DNA from: Trematomus loennbergii | Taxonomy: Eukaryota > Chordata > Actinopteri > Perciformes > Nototheniidae | Assembly: GCA_012861695.1 (NCBI GenBank) | Contig: JAAOOA010000002.1 | Span: forward strand, 29,824,304 to 29,888,303 | DNA: 64,000 nucleotides | Reading direction: 5' to 3' | Shown: piece after piece, positions 27,273 through 40,502 of the stretch | Layout of the letters: the number at the start of each line of letters is the position of its first letter | Numbering within the stretch: the first letter of the stretch is position 1 | Notes under the pieces: model-generated | What the model was told of the DNA's origin: nothing | Database searches by the model: none | Seen by the model: only the letters and a program-made list of their open reading frames with translations | Program-made: the position numbers and the translations under genes

Positions 27273-30200
27273 CTCTTATTAGTGTCAATGTTTTAATCTT
27301 GATAACCAATAAATATGCTACTATGTCGAGATAAAACATCTGGACTCAAGAAGCATTGTATTATTACATCTAGAGTGCTGTACGCTACTTTTTCAATTGC
27401 AATGTGTCAATATCTGTAATAAAGGCTATTATTTATTTGTTTGGACCCAGAGATGGTTATTAATCGACACGGGCCTAAAATTGGTCCAGTGGTTCATGCT
27501 CCAGCTCTGTATTGGTTTCATAACTCTGATATCGAAGGGTCAGTGCCCTCCAGAGTGACCTTTGATCTTTTTCTCATGGAGTTAAATCATCTAAGTAAAC
27601 AGCTGAGCTTTATTTCTCCTGAACAGTCGAGTCTTACTTAATTTCCTCTGAGCTCCTCTGCTGTGCTGTAGGATTGTAATATCTCCTGTGGCTCTGATTT
27701 GTCCGCTGAATAAAGCTGTTTCACACTTTATTTAAACAGCCAGCAGCACTACGAGGAAATGAGAGGAGTCTGTGCTCCTGCTTTAAAGTTAAGAAGAGCT
27801 TCACCTCTTTGTCTCTGTCTTCTGTGAGTCAGTAGATTTCTGTATATAAGATACTGAGTGCCGTTATTCATTTTATATACTGATAATATATCAACCTCTC
27901 CTGTGAGAGAGGTTGTGAATATTGCTCAGTGTTTGGAACTTAAATCATACTGTAGTACTCTGCACTGAATTACACTTTAATTAGAATCATACTGAGATCA
28001 TAACCAACAACACCCACTCTCACAGCTCCATCATGTGCTGGGCCACAGGTGTAGACAGGCTCTGCTGCTGCTGTGATGCTAAGGGTCCTGCTGGCTGTGT
28101 TCTGGGTCTGGCCTCAGAGTCAGGAGAGGCTTCAGGGTTATGAGAGATGCAGGAGGGCAAAGGAAAAAACTAAATATCTTCGCCTGGAAACCTTCATTGC
28201 ATCTATTGATTTAATTTCCCATTGTTCCCTGTAGTGCACACTGGATATATCCTTGTCTTCATACAGTTATTAGCCTATATCGTAATGACTCAATTATATG
28301 AAATGCTTAAAAGTTCATTTGTATGGCCTCACTTTAAGCATTATTTAGACCTGGCAATGGTGGTGAGTATTTATTTTTTCATTATTTGATTGCATTTTTT
28401 GCGTGAAGTATCGTAATCTGTCAGACACACCATCAAGTGACATAGTGGTATGTCTCATTATAAGCCACAATATGGTGTCAGAAACATTAGAACATTTAAT
28501 TAAGAACATCTCACGTATTGCTGCAAAACAACAGTTTAAACATATCCCATTAGGATCTGCGCATTTACTGTCCCTTAAATGTTAACATTTTTTTCAGAAT
28601 CCCTCCCAATATCTTTCTTTCAATTCAGAGGATCTGAGATGTGAGGATTTGCAGTCTGTCACTAAAGCCTTCCCAAAACAACAGCCTCAGCATGTTCAGT
28701 CTAGAGCCAGATACAATAGCAACATTTCTCTTTTCAGATACTCATCAAGTTCAACACAATGTTAGTCACAAACTGTTCTCTCTCCAACCTTGTGAAAGCA
28801 GCTGACTCCACCTTCCTTATCAGCCAGAGAAGAAAAGGACAAATGTAGGAGGAAGAAAATAACTGAAAAAATGGCGGAAGAACAACAAAGCACACAAAAC
28901 GATTTTACCATCTTGTTGTCGAACAAATCTTCAGCTTTTCATGCATAGTTCATTGTGGTGGAAATACATAAAACTTAGGGGGAGAGCATAATGGTAAGAG
29001 GGAACAAGTGCATTTTAAAAGACAGAGAGCAGGAAAACAAAAGAAAGTAGAATACAGGCTTAAAGTGAGTAAATATGCTGAGAGAGATAAATGTGGTTTC
29101 ATGCAAGTCATGACAGGAAGCAGACATTTCCATTTCTATTCCGTCGTGACTATTCATCTGTCATCTCACACCACAAAACCAATTCATCACAAGTGCTGTT
29201 CGACCATGATTTATCCTGTCACTAGTCAGACTGTATTGGGTTATTTCCTGAATATATTGCCCTAACAGAAAATATAGCTATAGCTACGTTTATAAAATGT
29301 GTGTTTGTATGTAGAAATACACTATACTTGTAGTTATATAATTGCTTACTAAAATATACTTTTTTTTCAGCCTGTTAATAATTATAATAACTTGCCCACT
29401 ACGTTCCTTTCACGTTTTTTTTGGATTAGAGACTAGGCACTGTTTTTTTACAGAGGCTGAAAAGGGATGTAAACGGTAAATGCCTCAGACCTGCTAAATT
29501 CTTAAATAATCAACCAGGTCTATCAGGTTATCTCACACCGGTATCAAAGATTTGTGGAGTGCAGTCTGGGAAAGCTTGTTTTACATTCAATGCTGTTGAC
29601 TTTTGTAGCACTGTTTTATACACATGTTGTTTGAGAAATATTATATTGGTGTGTATTTGTGTTAGTTCTGGTGGATTTAATGTAGGCTAGGTGTATTCAG
29701 TTTTCTTAGTCTGCTATTTTTATGCAATCCACTTCATTAGTCTATGTGAAATTCAATAGAATGACTTTGTTCATATATCCTCCTCTTTCCTCTCTACAAC
29801 ACGTAATGTTGTTCTTTCCAGGCAGCAATATTAAGCTGCATAATAATCACAGTGACGATCTGTTTAGCAGCGAAGCATTTGTTAATGCATTGAGGCATTT
29901 TGTCCATCTCCCTGCTGTGAGCTCCACGGTGCTGCTGGCCACCTGGTGTGTTCCTCTGAATGTCAGCCAACTCCATGTTTAGGGATTTGTTTGCAATGTT
30001 GCATGCTGTCCAATTAATAGCATACAGTCATTTATGCTGATGAGGCTACTGATTTGAACCATAGGCTGCAGAAATACCACAGTCAATTGTATTTTCATAG
30101 GAGACTTAATTCACCTGTTGATTATCTCATACCTTCCAAAAGCAACTCGCAAAGCTCCGCAGGCATTACAATTCTCCTGCCTGTATCTAAACAGCATCAC

Positions 30201-32099
30201 GGTTCTGCTGAAGGCCGTCTCAGTGTAATGTTACATGTTTTCACAGCAGGAAGCACATGTGTTATTATTAAATCCAGTTTATTTTCCAGCAGATACCTGT
30301 GTTACTGTGTTACCGTCAGAGTGTTGACCTTGTGTTTTAGCTGACAAAGTGAGTGCGTCATCGTACTGCAGGACAGTGAAGCAGGTCAGGCTTTGGAGAG
30401 AACATGTGTTTGCTCAGTTCCAGTGGCAATGTCACATTTTTAAAACTAAAAAGCCCCTTTTACAACTAAAAAGTGTCAGGAACCAAATAACCTATTGTCT
30501 CTTTTAAGCATATAATTGTAAACTTTCTCCAAAATGGAGAACAGTTTGGCAACTTGACAGAATACAGAAACAGGATTTTTACGCATAGAAACAGCCCAGA
30601 GTCATCCTGCTGATGTTTGTATTTTCTGTTCAGGAAATTAATGAATGGAAAGGGTAAGAAAATAACACAAAAAGAGAAAGAAAACTGAAGCACCTCCTTC
30701 CAGGTTTTCATGGAAGGAGGTGATAAATTCTACTTAAAGTAAATGCAATGAAGCAATGATCGAATACAATTTAATGTCTCTGTTTAAACCCATGTGTTCT
30801 CCTTAATGTAGTCTTAAATGTGCCTAACCCCCACCAATGAAACTAAACACAAACTACTGAGCTTTCACATTTTATTGAGTTACTTAAGAACAGCTATATT
30901 ATCGTCTCTGGTGTGTCCCACTCTGCCCATCAGTAATATTACAGTGCGACATATGGTATACTGGTCATATCTAGTGAATCTTCATGCTGAGTTGGTGACT
31001 ATTTGTAGCCCTGAATATGATAATGTAGTTCTCCGGTCTGGTTGCTGACAGCAGGGCAGATCTGCTGCTGTGAGGTTACACTGCACCCGCACAGCACTGT
31101 GACCCAGCTCTCAGGAGGTCAGAACTGCAAGGACCGGTCAGAGTGTGGGAGTGCAAACACAACAATGGAAAGAGAGACGAGAGAAATACAATAATAATCA
31201 CTGAGGGGTTAGAGCTGAAGTCCGTTAGTTTCTCTGTGCTGTTAAGGACAGCCTGGTGTTTTCACTCTCAACATATTGTGTCCCTAGGCCTTGTTTTATT
31301 CTCATTTTGACGTGTGAAGAGTAAAAACACAGGTGTCACTACTACACTAACCACCCCACTGATCTGTTGTTAATGATATTTATTCAATCTGGTGATTTTT
31401 CGGTTATGACTCGTTACTCTTCCTAAATATGTTGCTGAGAAACAAAGCTCCAGCTGCATTTGAATGAGGCAACACATGTAAAGCTGCATCACCATTGTGT
31501 CAATCCCTCTGTCCATAAACTGCAAAGCATTAGCAACACAGACAGTTGGATTGAAATACAGAGACACTGGGTCATGTGACGTGAAGCACTGTAAACTAAA
31601 AATACTTCAATATATTTTACAGAACCAAATGGTTCAGTTATATTTGGCCAACAAAGTGGCAATGAGTGATTTCATAGAGAGCAGCAATAAGGACTGGTGT
31701 GATCTGAAGGAGGGTGTGAATGTGTTTGCCTGAGAAAGAACAATAGTGTGATTCTCTTTGGAAATATGACTTTGGGAACATGTAGAGTTTACCTGGTATA
31801 TTTTCTAAATGCAGTAGCTAATCATCAGTGTGGAAGGAGTGGGTATGTGTGGGACAGAGAGTGAGGCAGGGATAACAAGCAAGGAGAAGTAGACCGGTGA
31901 AAACACTTCAGCTGTACAAGTTTTAAATATTGAAAAAGACAATATTTCCCTTCATGTCTTGTTTAAATTCATAAAGGTCAACAATACATATTAGATCAGC
32001 AGCTGATTGGTTTGGTCTGAGGGGTGTTCATGTTTCATTGTCTTTGGTCCATAATTTACATCAGAATGGATGACAACTACTGCACCGTGATGTACTGTG
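27273..32099. other. Non-coding stretch, no gene seen
   Basis: About 4.8 kb without a supportable exon or classified repeat. Part of it (29,820-30,130) has a composition reminiscent of conserved non-coding DNA and is listed as a finding. A 33-bp motif at about 31,043 recurs near 63,673. Confidence 0.5.
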
Positions 32100-32204
32100 A
32101 TGCGCCGGTGAAGATGGCCGCATCGTCTTTGTGCTCCTCTCCAACTTTGCCCATTTTCGTATTTTGTACATATTTATTTTACTTTTGCCGTTTTACTTTT
32201 AACA

Positions 32205-33335
32205 TGGTTCGCAACATGCTAGCCGACCGCACCTACTCTGCCATACAATATAGCAGAGAGGAACTTCTTCAATTGCGAAACTTCGTGGACAAAAATAACC
32301 CTCCGACAGACAATGGAGATTCACCATGGCTACCTGTTGCTGTTCTACCTGAGAGACGCAAGAAGAAACAAAGCGCGGGTGCCGGGCCGGGCTGCTGGTC
32401 AGACTGAGGAAACGAGAGAATCGACCCCCTCTTCCGAGTATTCTTCTGGCTAATGTTCAATCCATTGAAAATAAGCTAGATGAACTCAGAAGCCGGATTG
32501 CTTTTCAACGGGACATTAAGAACTGTAACGTGTTAATTCTCACTGAGACTTGGCTCAACCCCGCTATCCCGGACTCCGCCATTGTCCCTGATGGATTCTC
32601 TATTTTTCGTCAGGACCGGACTGCAACTCGGGGAAAAGTAAGGGAGGCGGTGTGTGTGTAATGACTAACAACAACTGGTGCTCAGATGTGAAGATTATTT
32701 CATCGGACTGTTCCGCACATCTAGAGCACCTCATGATCTCATGTCGGGCCTTCCATCTGCCGAGGGAATTCACATCTGTTGTGATAACAGCAGTGTATAT
32801 CCCCCGCAGCCACTCGCCGACAACAACACGGCACTCGATCAGCTGTTTGGGATTATTGATAACCGAGACTTCACGGCCAGATGCGGCGTTCGTTGTGGCC
32901 GGAGATTTCAACACCGCCAACATGAAGAAGGTTTTGCCAAAATATTACCAACACATCAACTTCCCGACGCGCGGGGGAAACATACTGGACCATGTTTATT
33001 CCCCTTTCCGGAATGGATATAAGGCTCTCCCTCGCCCTCCCTTCGGCAAATCAGACCATATCTCACTACTGTTGTTGCCTGCGTACAAGCAGAAACTTAA
33101 AAGGGACAGACCGATACAAGACAGTACAGCGATGGAGCGAGGAGTCAGATTCAGCACTGCAGGATTGCTTTGCATCTACGGATTGGAGTGTGTTTGAGGA
33201 CAATAACATCAACACACACACGGACACTGTCATCTGCTACATTGGGAAATGCATCGATGACGTGGTACCGAAGGTTTCTGTACGGACATTCCCAAATCAA
33301 AAGCCCTGGATAAACTCGATGTGCGCGGCAAGCTG
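32205..33335 (+). pseudogene. LINE ORF2 N-terminus and endonuclease domain, frameshifted
   Basis: Segments in different frames make one domain. From about 32,205, a basic N-terminal part begins MVRNMLADRTYS and ends in ERRKKK. From 32,449 to about 32,637 comes ANVQSIENKLDEL then LILTETWLNP (the E of the active site). From about 32,640 to 33,095 comes GVCVMTNNNW, then VVAGDFNTANMKK (the D/N catalytic pair) and GKSDHISLLLL (the terminal SDH). From about 33,095 to 33,335 a third frame holds the linker ending FPNQKPWINS. This is the apurinic/apyrimidinic-like nuclease that nicks target DNA in target-primed reverse transcription. The catalytic motifs are visible, but frame changes near 32,440, 32,637 and 33,100 break the protein. 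Confidence 0.9.
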
Positions 33336-35032
33336 AAAGCGCGCACTATCGCGCACAGAGCGGGAGATTTGGAGGAGTACAGGAAGTCTAGGTATGATCT
33401 CCGGAGAGCAATTAAAAATGCAAAGAGACAGTACAAAGAGAAGGTGGAATCTGACTTCAAAGGCTGTAACACTAGGAATATGTGGGCGGGACTAAGGACA
33501 ATGACTGACTACAAAGGAGCAGCGGGGGGTGCTGCGGGAGTGTCTGCGTGCGCATCTCTCCCAGATGAGCTGAACAGTTTTTTTGCACGCTTTGAGAGCA
33601 GCCAGGCTGTGGAGGTACAGAGGGACCAGGAGCTACACTGCCCTTTTGTTTTAAATAGGGCAGATGTGTGTAAATCCTTTAAAAGGGTTAACCCACACAA
33701 GGCTCCTGGACCTGATGGCATCCCTGGCCGTGTTCTCAGGGTGTGTGCAGTTCAGCTGGCAGAGGTGTTCACAGACATCTTCAACAGGTCCCTGCTGCAG
33801 TCTGTAGTCCCCACATGCTTCAAACATCCACTATCGTTCCTGTCCCGAAAAAGACAATCATCACCTGCCCCAACGACTACCCCCAGTAGCACTCACCTCC
33901 ACCATAATGAAGTGCTTTGAGCGGTTAGTCAAATTTCATCACCTCCTCCCTCCCTGAATCTCTGGACCCCCTGCAGTTTGCCTACAGAGCAAACAGGTCC
34001 ACAGACGACGCCATAGCCCTCACCCTCCACACTGCCCTCTCACACCTGGACCCGAAGAACAGGAACACATATGTGAGAATGCTGTTCATTGACTACAGTT
34101 CAGCATTCAATACCATTGTGCCCTCCAAGCTGGCCATCAAGCTCAGAGACCTCGGGCTCAACAGCGCCCTCTGTGACTGGATCCTGAACTTCCTGACGGG
34201 CAGACCCCAGGCAGTGCGGGTGGGAAACATCACATCCTCCACCCTGATTCTCAACACCGGTGCCCCTCAAGGCTGCGTGCTCAGCCCTCTCCTCTACTCC
34301 CTGTTCACCCACGACTGCGTGGCCACACACAGCTCCAACACCATCGTGAAGTTTGCTGATGACACGACCGTCATCGGCCAGATCACAGACGATGACGAGA
34401 CGGCGTACAGAGAGGAGGTCGAAAACCTGACATCTTGGTGCCAGGATAACAACCTCCATCTCAACATCAGCAAAACAAAGGAGCTGATTGTGGATTACAG
34501 GAAGCAGCAGGGAGAGGGACACGCCCCCATCGCCATCAATGGGACTACGGTGGAGAGAGTCAAAAGCTTCAGGTTCCTTGGGGTCCACATCACTGAGGAC
34601 CTGACATGGTCTCTTCACACCACCACCATCACCAAGAAAGCTCGACAGCGGCTCTTCTTCCTCCGCAGGTTGAGGAGGTTCAAAATGGATTCCAGGATAC
34701 TCTGCAACTTCTACAGGTGCACGATAGAGAGTATCCTGACTGGCAGCATGACGGCCTGGTACGGCAGCTGCACCGACCTCGATCGTAAGGCTTTACAGAG
34801 GGTGGTGAAAACTGCACAGCACATCACCAGGACGGAGCTGCCATCCATGGAGGACCTTTACTCCCAGCGGCTCAGGAAGAAATCACTACGGATTATCAAA
34901 GACCCCCATCACCCCAGCCACAAACTGTTCTTTCTGTTGCCGTCTGGCAGACGTTACCGCAGCATCCTGGCAAGGACAAGAAGATTCGGAGACAGTTTCT
35001 TCCCGCGGGCAGTGAGACTGTTAAAAAATTGA
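33321..35032 (+). pseudogene. LINE reverse transcriptase domain, frameshifted
   Basis: The frame at 33,321-33,830 carries the linker and early RT motif NPHKAPGPDGIPGRVL. A broken 33,830-33,960 region includes an in-frame stop after PNDYPQ and a frame change near KCFERLV. The frame from about 33,956 to 35,032 holds [25 protein letters not shown] (motif A aspartate), [16 protein letters not shown] (motif B), [10 protein letters not shown] (motif C, the catalytic DD) and the C-terminal thumb ending LPSGRRYRS...[10 protein letters not shown]. The longest intact stretch, 319 codons from Met at 34,073, is only the C-terminal two thirds. A 172-codon minus frame at 34,100-34,618 is its antisense shadow. 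Confidence 0.93.
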
Positions 35033-35306
35033 ACTGTTGAAACAACTTCAAACATTCATCTGCTACTCAGTAGTATGTATCTAATACCTAATATATATAT
35101 ATCATTCCAATAACTTGTATATAGACTCTACTGCACTATTCCACATCATCACTTTATTATAACTATTATTCTTTTTGTATTGCTCTTGCTCTTATTGTTA
35201 TTATGTTATTATGTTGCATTGTTGGAGAAGCCTGTGACATAAGATTTTCAACTACATAATTACTCTGTAGCTATGTCAGATTGACAATAAAGAACCTTGA
35301 ACCTTG

Positions 35307-37954
35307 CACACTTTTGTGTTTCTCTGTCAGTTTTCATGATTCAAAGTCAGCAGGTACCCATATGTACTGTTTCTGGTTCAGCTGCTTTGGTCAGAGCAGA
35401 GCTGCATTTATCCTGTGTGTCTCACACCTGTCTGATCCTGTTAGATAACAACACTTCTGCTGAGCTGATTAGCACTGCAGCCCAGCAGGTGATGAGCTGA
35501 TGGCCGCTCATGGAGGATATGAACACTAAACCAGCTGATCATCTGAATTAAATTGGCTCATATTTCAATCAGGCGAGCTAAGAGAGTCTGATCACACACA
35601 CATGTGCATTTTAGACCTTATGCATTTTAATACAAGAAAAACAATTATTTGTAAATATATTTGATTTGGTGTGTGTTCTCCTGTCAAACCAGAGGCATGG
35701 TGTTGTCCAGTCCTTGTTTCTGTCTCCTTATATCATTCCATTTCCTCTTATATCTCATCAGAGATAGACAACTATGTCCTCCATCCCAGCCTATCTCTGT
35801 CCTTTTTAACCAGGATAACATTTAACATCTTCATACAGTACATTGTGGTTACTGTTCTGATGTCTGCTTTGATAGAGAGCTTTAATCAGGATCCATTGCA
35901 GCAGTTATGTGATTTTTAACTGAAAATAATTCTGAACTTTCATTTATTATGATGACATTTATTCAACGCCTCCAGGTGCGAAGATTGTCATGCAAAATAA
36001 ATTGTAATCATTTTCCCTCATCTTGAATCAGCATCATTCATCATATCACTGCATTCCTTTCATTTAATTTGTATAAAGAGCGTGCCTGCCAAATGGGTAT
36101 TTAGAGATTGGCTATGCTTGTTTTGAAAGTTGCATTTTTCATTTCTAGTCTTCTTTTGATAATCAGTATTTTGTTATTTATCTCACTTTCCGGGTTTCCT
36201 CCTATTTATTCTTTTCTTCTACCATCTGCACTTCTTTTGAATTTAACTCATTGAGTATTTTGGCGGACGATTCTTTTGAACCTTGTGAATATATTCTTTT
36301 TGGAGTTGGAGTCATTTGGGTTCATTTTCATTCTTGTGAAAAATGAAAAAAGGCAAGAACTACGAGCCATGATGTCTATTCCTCAGTGCTGCCAAAAGTG
36401 CCTGATTTTCCTTCTGTAGAAAGTTTCCTGCAGCTGGTCTGAGATCTGCTCATCACAGTCTCTTTCAACAGTAATAATACCTTTAGTTCAACTAGATAGC
36501 AACCACACAATGACTGTCAGAGTTAGAGGACAGAGGAGGACAAAGAGATGGGAGGAGAGCAGGAGACGCTCTGTCACAGTGCCTGTCAGGGTTTTGTCTT
36601 CCATTGATAGTTTGAACTGAATTTAGCTCATACTTTAATGGTTGTGTCACGTAAATCACTTGAGTCAACCACATTGTCTAAAGAAAGATGTGAGGCGATG
36701 TAAAAGGTAGAGTTAGAAGTGTTGGATGTTTGGTTAGTTGAGAAATGGCTTCAGAGGAACAGTGAATTAGATGATGTTGGATACATTCCAAGACATTTAG
36801 AGAATTCACGGGGTTTGCATCAGGAAGAAATACATGCAGAGGCAGTAAGTATCAAGGACAACTGAGATAAATTGTACTTATTATATAAAAAAGTATTTTT
36901 ATTATGACATACAAACTGTACATTTCCCTTTCCGTTATGTATGAATGTATTCGATCAAATTGTAAAGCGCATTATGTGATGAGTCCCTATTCATTTAAAT
37001 GACTTGTGGATGAAAACTCACGAGACAGATGACTCAGTCACTCAAAAAACCTTTTATATGTGAATAAATTCAGTTTAATATAGAAGTTACTCATCAGAAA
37101 AACCTCTGGATCTGGAGAGAGGATGTGCTCTGATAGATAGTGTTGAAGTGAAAGCACTAACAAGTCTGCAGAGACTTAACAGGAGAATCCACTGGAGATC
37201 AGCTGAGCTCTCAGCCTCTCAGCCTCTCTGCTCAGCAAGTTTAATCGGGGATAATGCATGTTGTATAGAAACACAACTCTGACATTCATGAAATAAACTT
37301 ATTGTCAGAAATGTATTGTATCCTTTGCTCGCAGCTTTACACGTGTAGTACCTTTGAGTATCCAGTCCTTTCTGTGGCATAAAAACCCAAATAACAGAAA
37401 CCAACGCCCTTTTATTTGGATCTGAACCAGAAAGTGATGCTCTGCTCTACAGACATTTGGCACATTTCCAGAGGCAAACAGTTATCAAACCAAAGTCTTT
37501 AGGGAAGCTTTCACACAATGGCTTGCCAGCTGAGAGCTCCACTATCATCAGAGCAAAACAGTCATAAATCAACGCTCTCCACAGAGTCACGGTAATCATC
37601 TGGGGGTCGGCTGTGATGAGAACCACTGGGATGGAGTCACCAGGAATAGACAAATAAGCTCTTTATTCAGGGCAGACCAACAGCAGAGGAAACTAGAGCT
37701 ACAAGAGTAAGTCAAAGTAAGAGTACCACAGAGTGTCTGCAACTTTACGGTAAATGATCCACGTCCGGAGGTCACAGCTGAGAGTGGAGAGAGTGCAGTG
37801 TTAACGTGGTGTCATATTTACAAAATCAATACAGATCCTTTCTGAACTGTATCTTGATACTTGATGGATAGAAAGCAAAGCAACAAAATTGCTTCAACGT
37901 AAAGATATCCTACAGCTTTTTTTTCTTTTCAGTTTTGACTCAAACAATAAATCA
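35307..37954. other. Non-coding stretch, no gene seen
   Basis: AT-rich. Contains one member of a short dispersed repeat pair (37,156-37,220). No exon or RNA gene supported. Confidence 0.5.
37156..37220 (+). repeat. Dispersed repeat, copy 1 of 2
   Basis: ACTAACAAGTCTGCAGAGAC and about 45 following bases match 51,971-52,030 at most positions (differences are mainly transitions and small gaps). Not recognised as any named family. Confidence 0.45.
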
Positions 37955-38148
37955 TAATTACATTTGTTAGACGCTTTTATCCAAAGCGACTTGCATACAT
38001 TCAATACTGTGGACAATCCCCACAGAAGCAATTTGGGGTGAAGTGTCTTGCCCAGGGACACAACGACATGCTGACTGCAGTGGGACTCAAACTTGCTATC
38101 CCCTGATTCGAAGTCCATCACACTAGTATCCACTGAGCCACAGCCTCC
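37955..38148 (-). mobile_element. tRNA-derived SINE, minus strand
   Basis: An inverted copy of the 27,063 SINE. On the minus strand it has a consensus-perfect A box (TGGCTCAGTGG, 38,130-38,140) and a B-box-like GTTTGAGTCCC (38,082-38,092). The body includes CTGGGCAAGACACTTCACCC, and the tail includes AAGTCGCTTTGGATAAAAGC. Similarity to the 27,063 copy is high, so both are relatively young members. Confidence 0.88.
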
Positions 38149-40383
38149 GTCATGACTTTGGATGCTCCCTGACCTTCTCTCCAACAAGTCTGCTGTGTTA
38201 CCTTTGTTCACACATGTGCAGTGTGAACTATGTGTGAGAACATGATGTCCTGGTGAAGCCGCCTCTCTGGCAGGTGAAAAAAGAGGCAGCTGGCAGAGTG
38301 CATGTGTATTAAAGAAGACGTACACGTGATCCAAAATCTGAGTTTGCTGTTACTGAGCTGTGAAATAACACAACTGAACACATTTACATTTTAAGTCAAG
38401 CATAAAAATAAGTAGAGCATATATGTAATAATACACAAATAGGCTACTTGGATAAGAGCGACTTTTAATAACACTGATGAAACCAATTCAGACACAAAGT
38501 GAAAATGTTGTTCTGGTGCAGTTGTACGCTTTTCATGAATGTGGTGAGGACAGCAGTCTTCTCTGTAGAGCTCTTCAGAGAATAAGCTCTGTGCTCTGCT
38601 GCTGCTCTGACTCTGTCCATTGTGCTGACTGGCAGGATGGATCTTGGTCGAGTTGAAAGAGTAACTTGACACCACCTTAAATGTATCTTTGCTGACCTTC
38701 AATGGCTTCTCATCTCACTCTGCTGCAGTGAAGTACCGGTGAGCTATATAGCTATGGTGATGTCACAGTTAGGTACTGTTAAACATTAACTTTTGATCAC
38801 CCCCCCCCACACCTATTAGTGATGCTGCTGTAGCTGTAGTGAGAGGTGGAAAGTGCTTGAAAAATCCATAACGGATTATTTAAACGTTATCTCCAACTTC
38901 TGTGGTTTATTGATCTTTTTGTTACATCCGTCCTTGCCTGCCTTTCCCTTCTGCCTTTTCCCTTAGTTTTTATTCTTGATCTGTCGAAAAGTAAAGACTT
39001 CTTTGCATCCTTGCATACCAAAAGATCTGGGCGTTTATCATAAAGGAAAATAAACAAAAATCACCTATTTTTACGACACTCCATATTTTGATATATGATC
39101 TCATATATTTTCCTCACAGTATAGCTGTCCCAAATGTACCAACATTATTTTCAATCTTTCACACATCCTAAGATTTGCTGGGGAACAGAAACACTGGGCT
39201 GCAAATAAATTATGAATTAAGACAATTAGAGTTAGCATCTTCAAATGTATATTATGTATGATAAGTCATGAACTGCATTATGTCAAATGAATCACAATCT
39301 CTCTCTGTAATGAGGGAAGGAAATGATGGAGACATGTTTTCACCTGCAGTGGTGATTTATCTGATTGCTGAGCTGTGAAAGCTTTTGTCGGAGCCGTAGA
39401 AAATGAAAACTGAAAACTTGGACACTTTGTTTCTTACATCTTTAATTTTAATGTCTTATTACAACATATGTTTTAGACTTTTGCCTAAATATCAGTTAGA
39501 ATGGCTAATGTGAAATCATTTTCTACCACCTGTCCATACATAATTACTCATTACAGTCATGAGTGGGAGGCTGTGCATATGTATTCATGTTGTTGCATAA
39601 TTTAAACAGTGTCTGTTATGTTTCAGTCTACATCTTAATCGATTGTGATATGTTCGTACTATGAGATTGTGTTTTAATACATCGGGTTACCAGATGTTAC
39701 TTAGACTAAAGATTGGCATAATCAAAAGATAACTATGTATCCAATCAAACAAGACACACACACATGCACACACACACACTCTCATAGATCTGACATCTGC
39801 TGTAGTACCATGAATGATATTCAACAGCTTGCAAGCATGCAGTATGCAAAAATTATATATTTAATCCACCTTTCTTACTCTGTTTTTCATCAGATTGTTT
39901 TGATGGGAGTCAATTTAACCTTTGCTTTGTTTCTTTTGCTGCTGGCAGGTTAGAAATGAAATGATATACAATTGATCTGAGCATAACATAAATGAGCAGT
40001 GTGACAGAAACAGGTGGGGAATCTAAATAAACCCTCCAAACACTGCCCACCCGTGGCACTAGGTACTGTGGGTGAAAACTGAACACAGATGGGAACTTAA
40101 AGTAAATAGAACTGAGAACACACATTTCCATAAATACAAATAAATTAGAAAAAACGTAGCTCCAAGCAGCAGTGTTACTTCTGTGTAAGGGCAAAGGTTG
40201 AAAACAAAGTTAAGCCCATTTAAAAAATATACGTATAATCCCACAAAAAAAAAACAATGGTGTATCAATTACTCACTCTGTTCCGTAAAGAAAAAGGGAC
40301 CGCTGGCCTGAGTACTGCATTTGCCTAAGGACATAATGTGTGAGCCATATCATGACTACAGACACTAGTATAAACCACATGGT
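38149..40383. other. Non-coding stretch, no gene seen
   Basis: AT-rich, with a C run at about 38,800 and a short CA run at 39,755-39,779. Nothing else supportable. Confidence 0.5.
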
Positions 40384-40502
40384 ATCACCTCCAGTGTTAA
40401 TTTTGGCAGCTGTTTTTTATTTAGTCTTAGTCTTAGTCTTTAGACGAAAATGGTAATTAGTTTTAGTCACATTTTAGTCATTTCTATCCTTCATAGTTTT
40501 GG

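Larger units (their letters stand above)
32100..35306 (+). mobile_element. Nearly full-length CR1/L2-group LINE (jockey superfamily), decayed
   Basis: The 3.2-kb element reads, in order: a short N-terminal segment, apurinic-type endonuclease, reverse transcriptase, about 270 bp of 3' UTR, an AATAAA signal (35,286-35,291) and a tail of two 'ACCTTGA' units. There is no poly(A), as usual for the CR1/L2/Rex1 group. The 5' edge is placed roughly where the GC-rich 'GCGCCGGTGAAGATGGCC' starts, and is uncertain. The protein is split over all three forward frames by several frameshifts and stops, so the copy cannot move itself. A second copy's 3' end lies inverted at 49,836-50,115. Rex1-like membership is possible but needs a phylogeny. 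Confidence 0.93.

Noticed and set aside
34100..34618. 172-codon minus-strand frame
   Set aside because: Antisense shadow of the LINE reverse-transcriptase frame.
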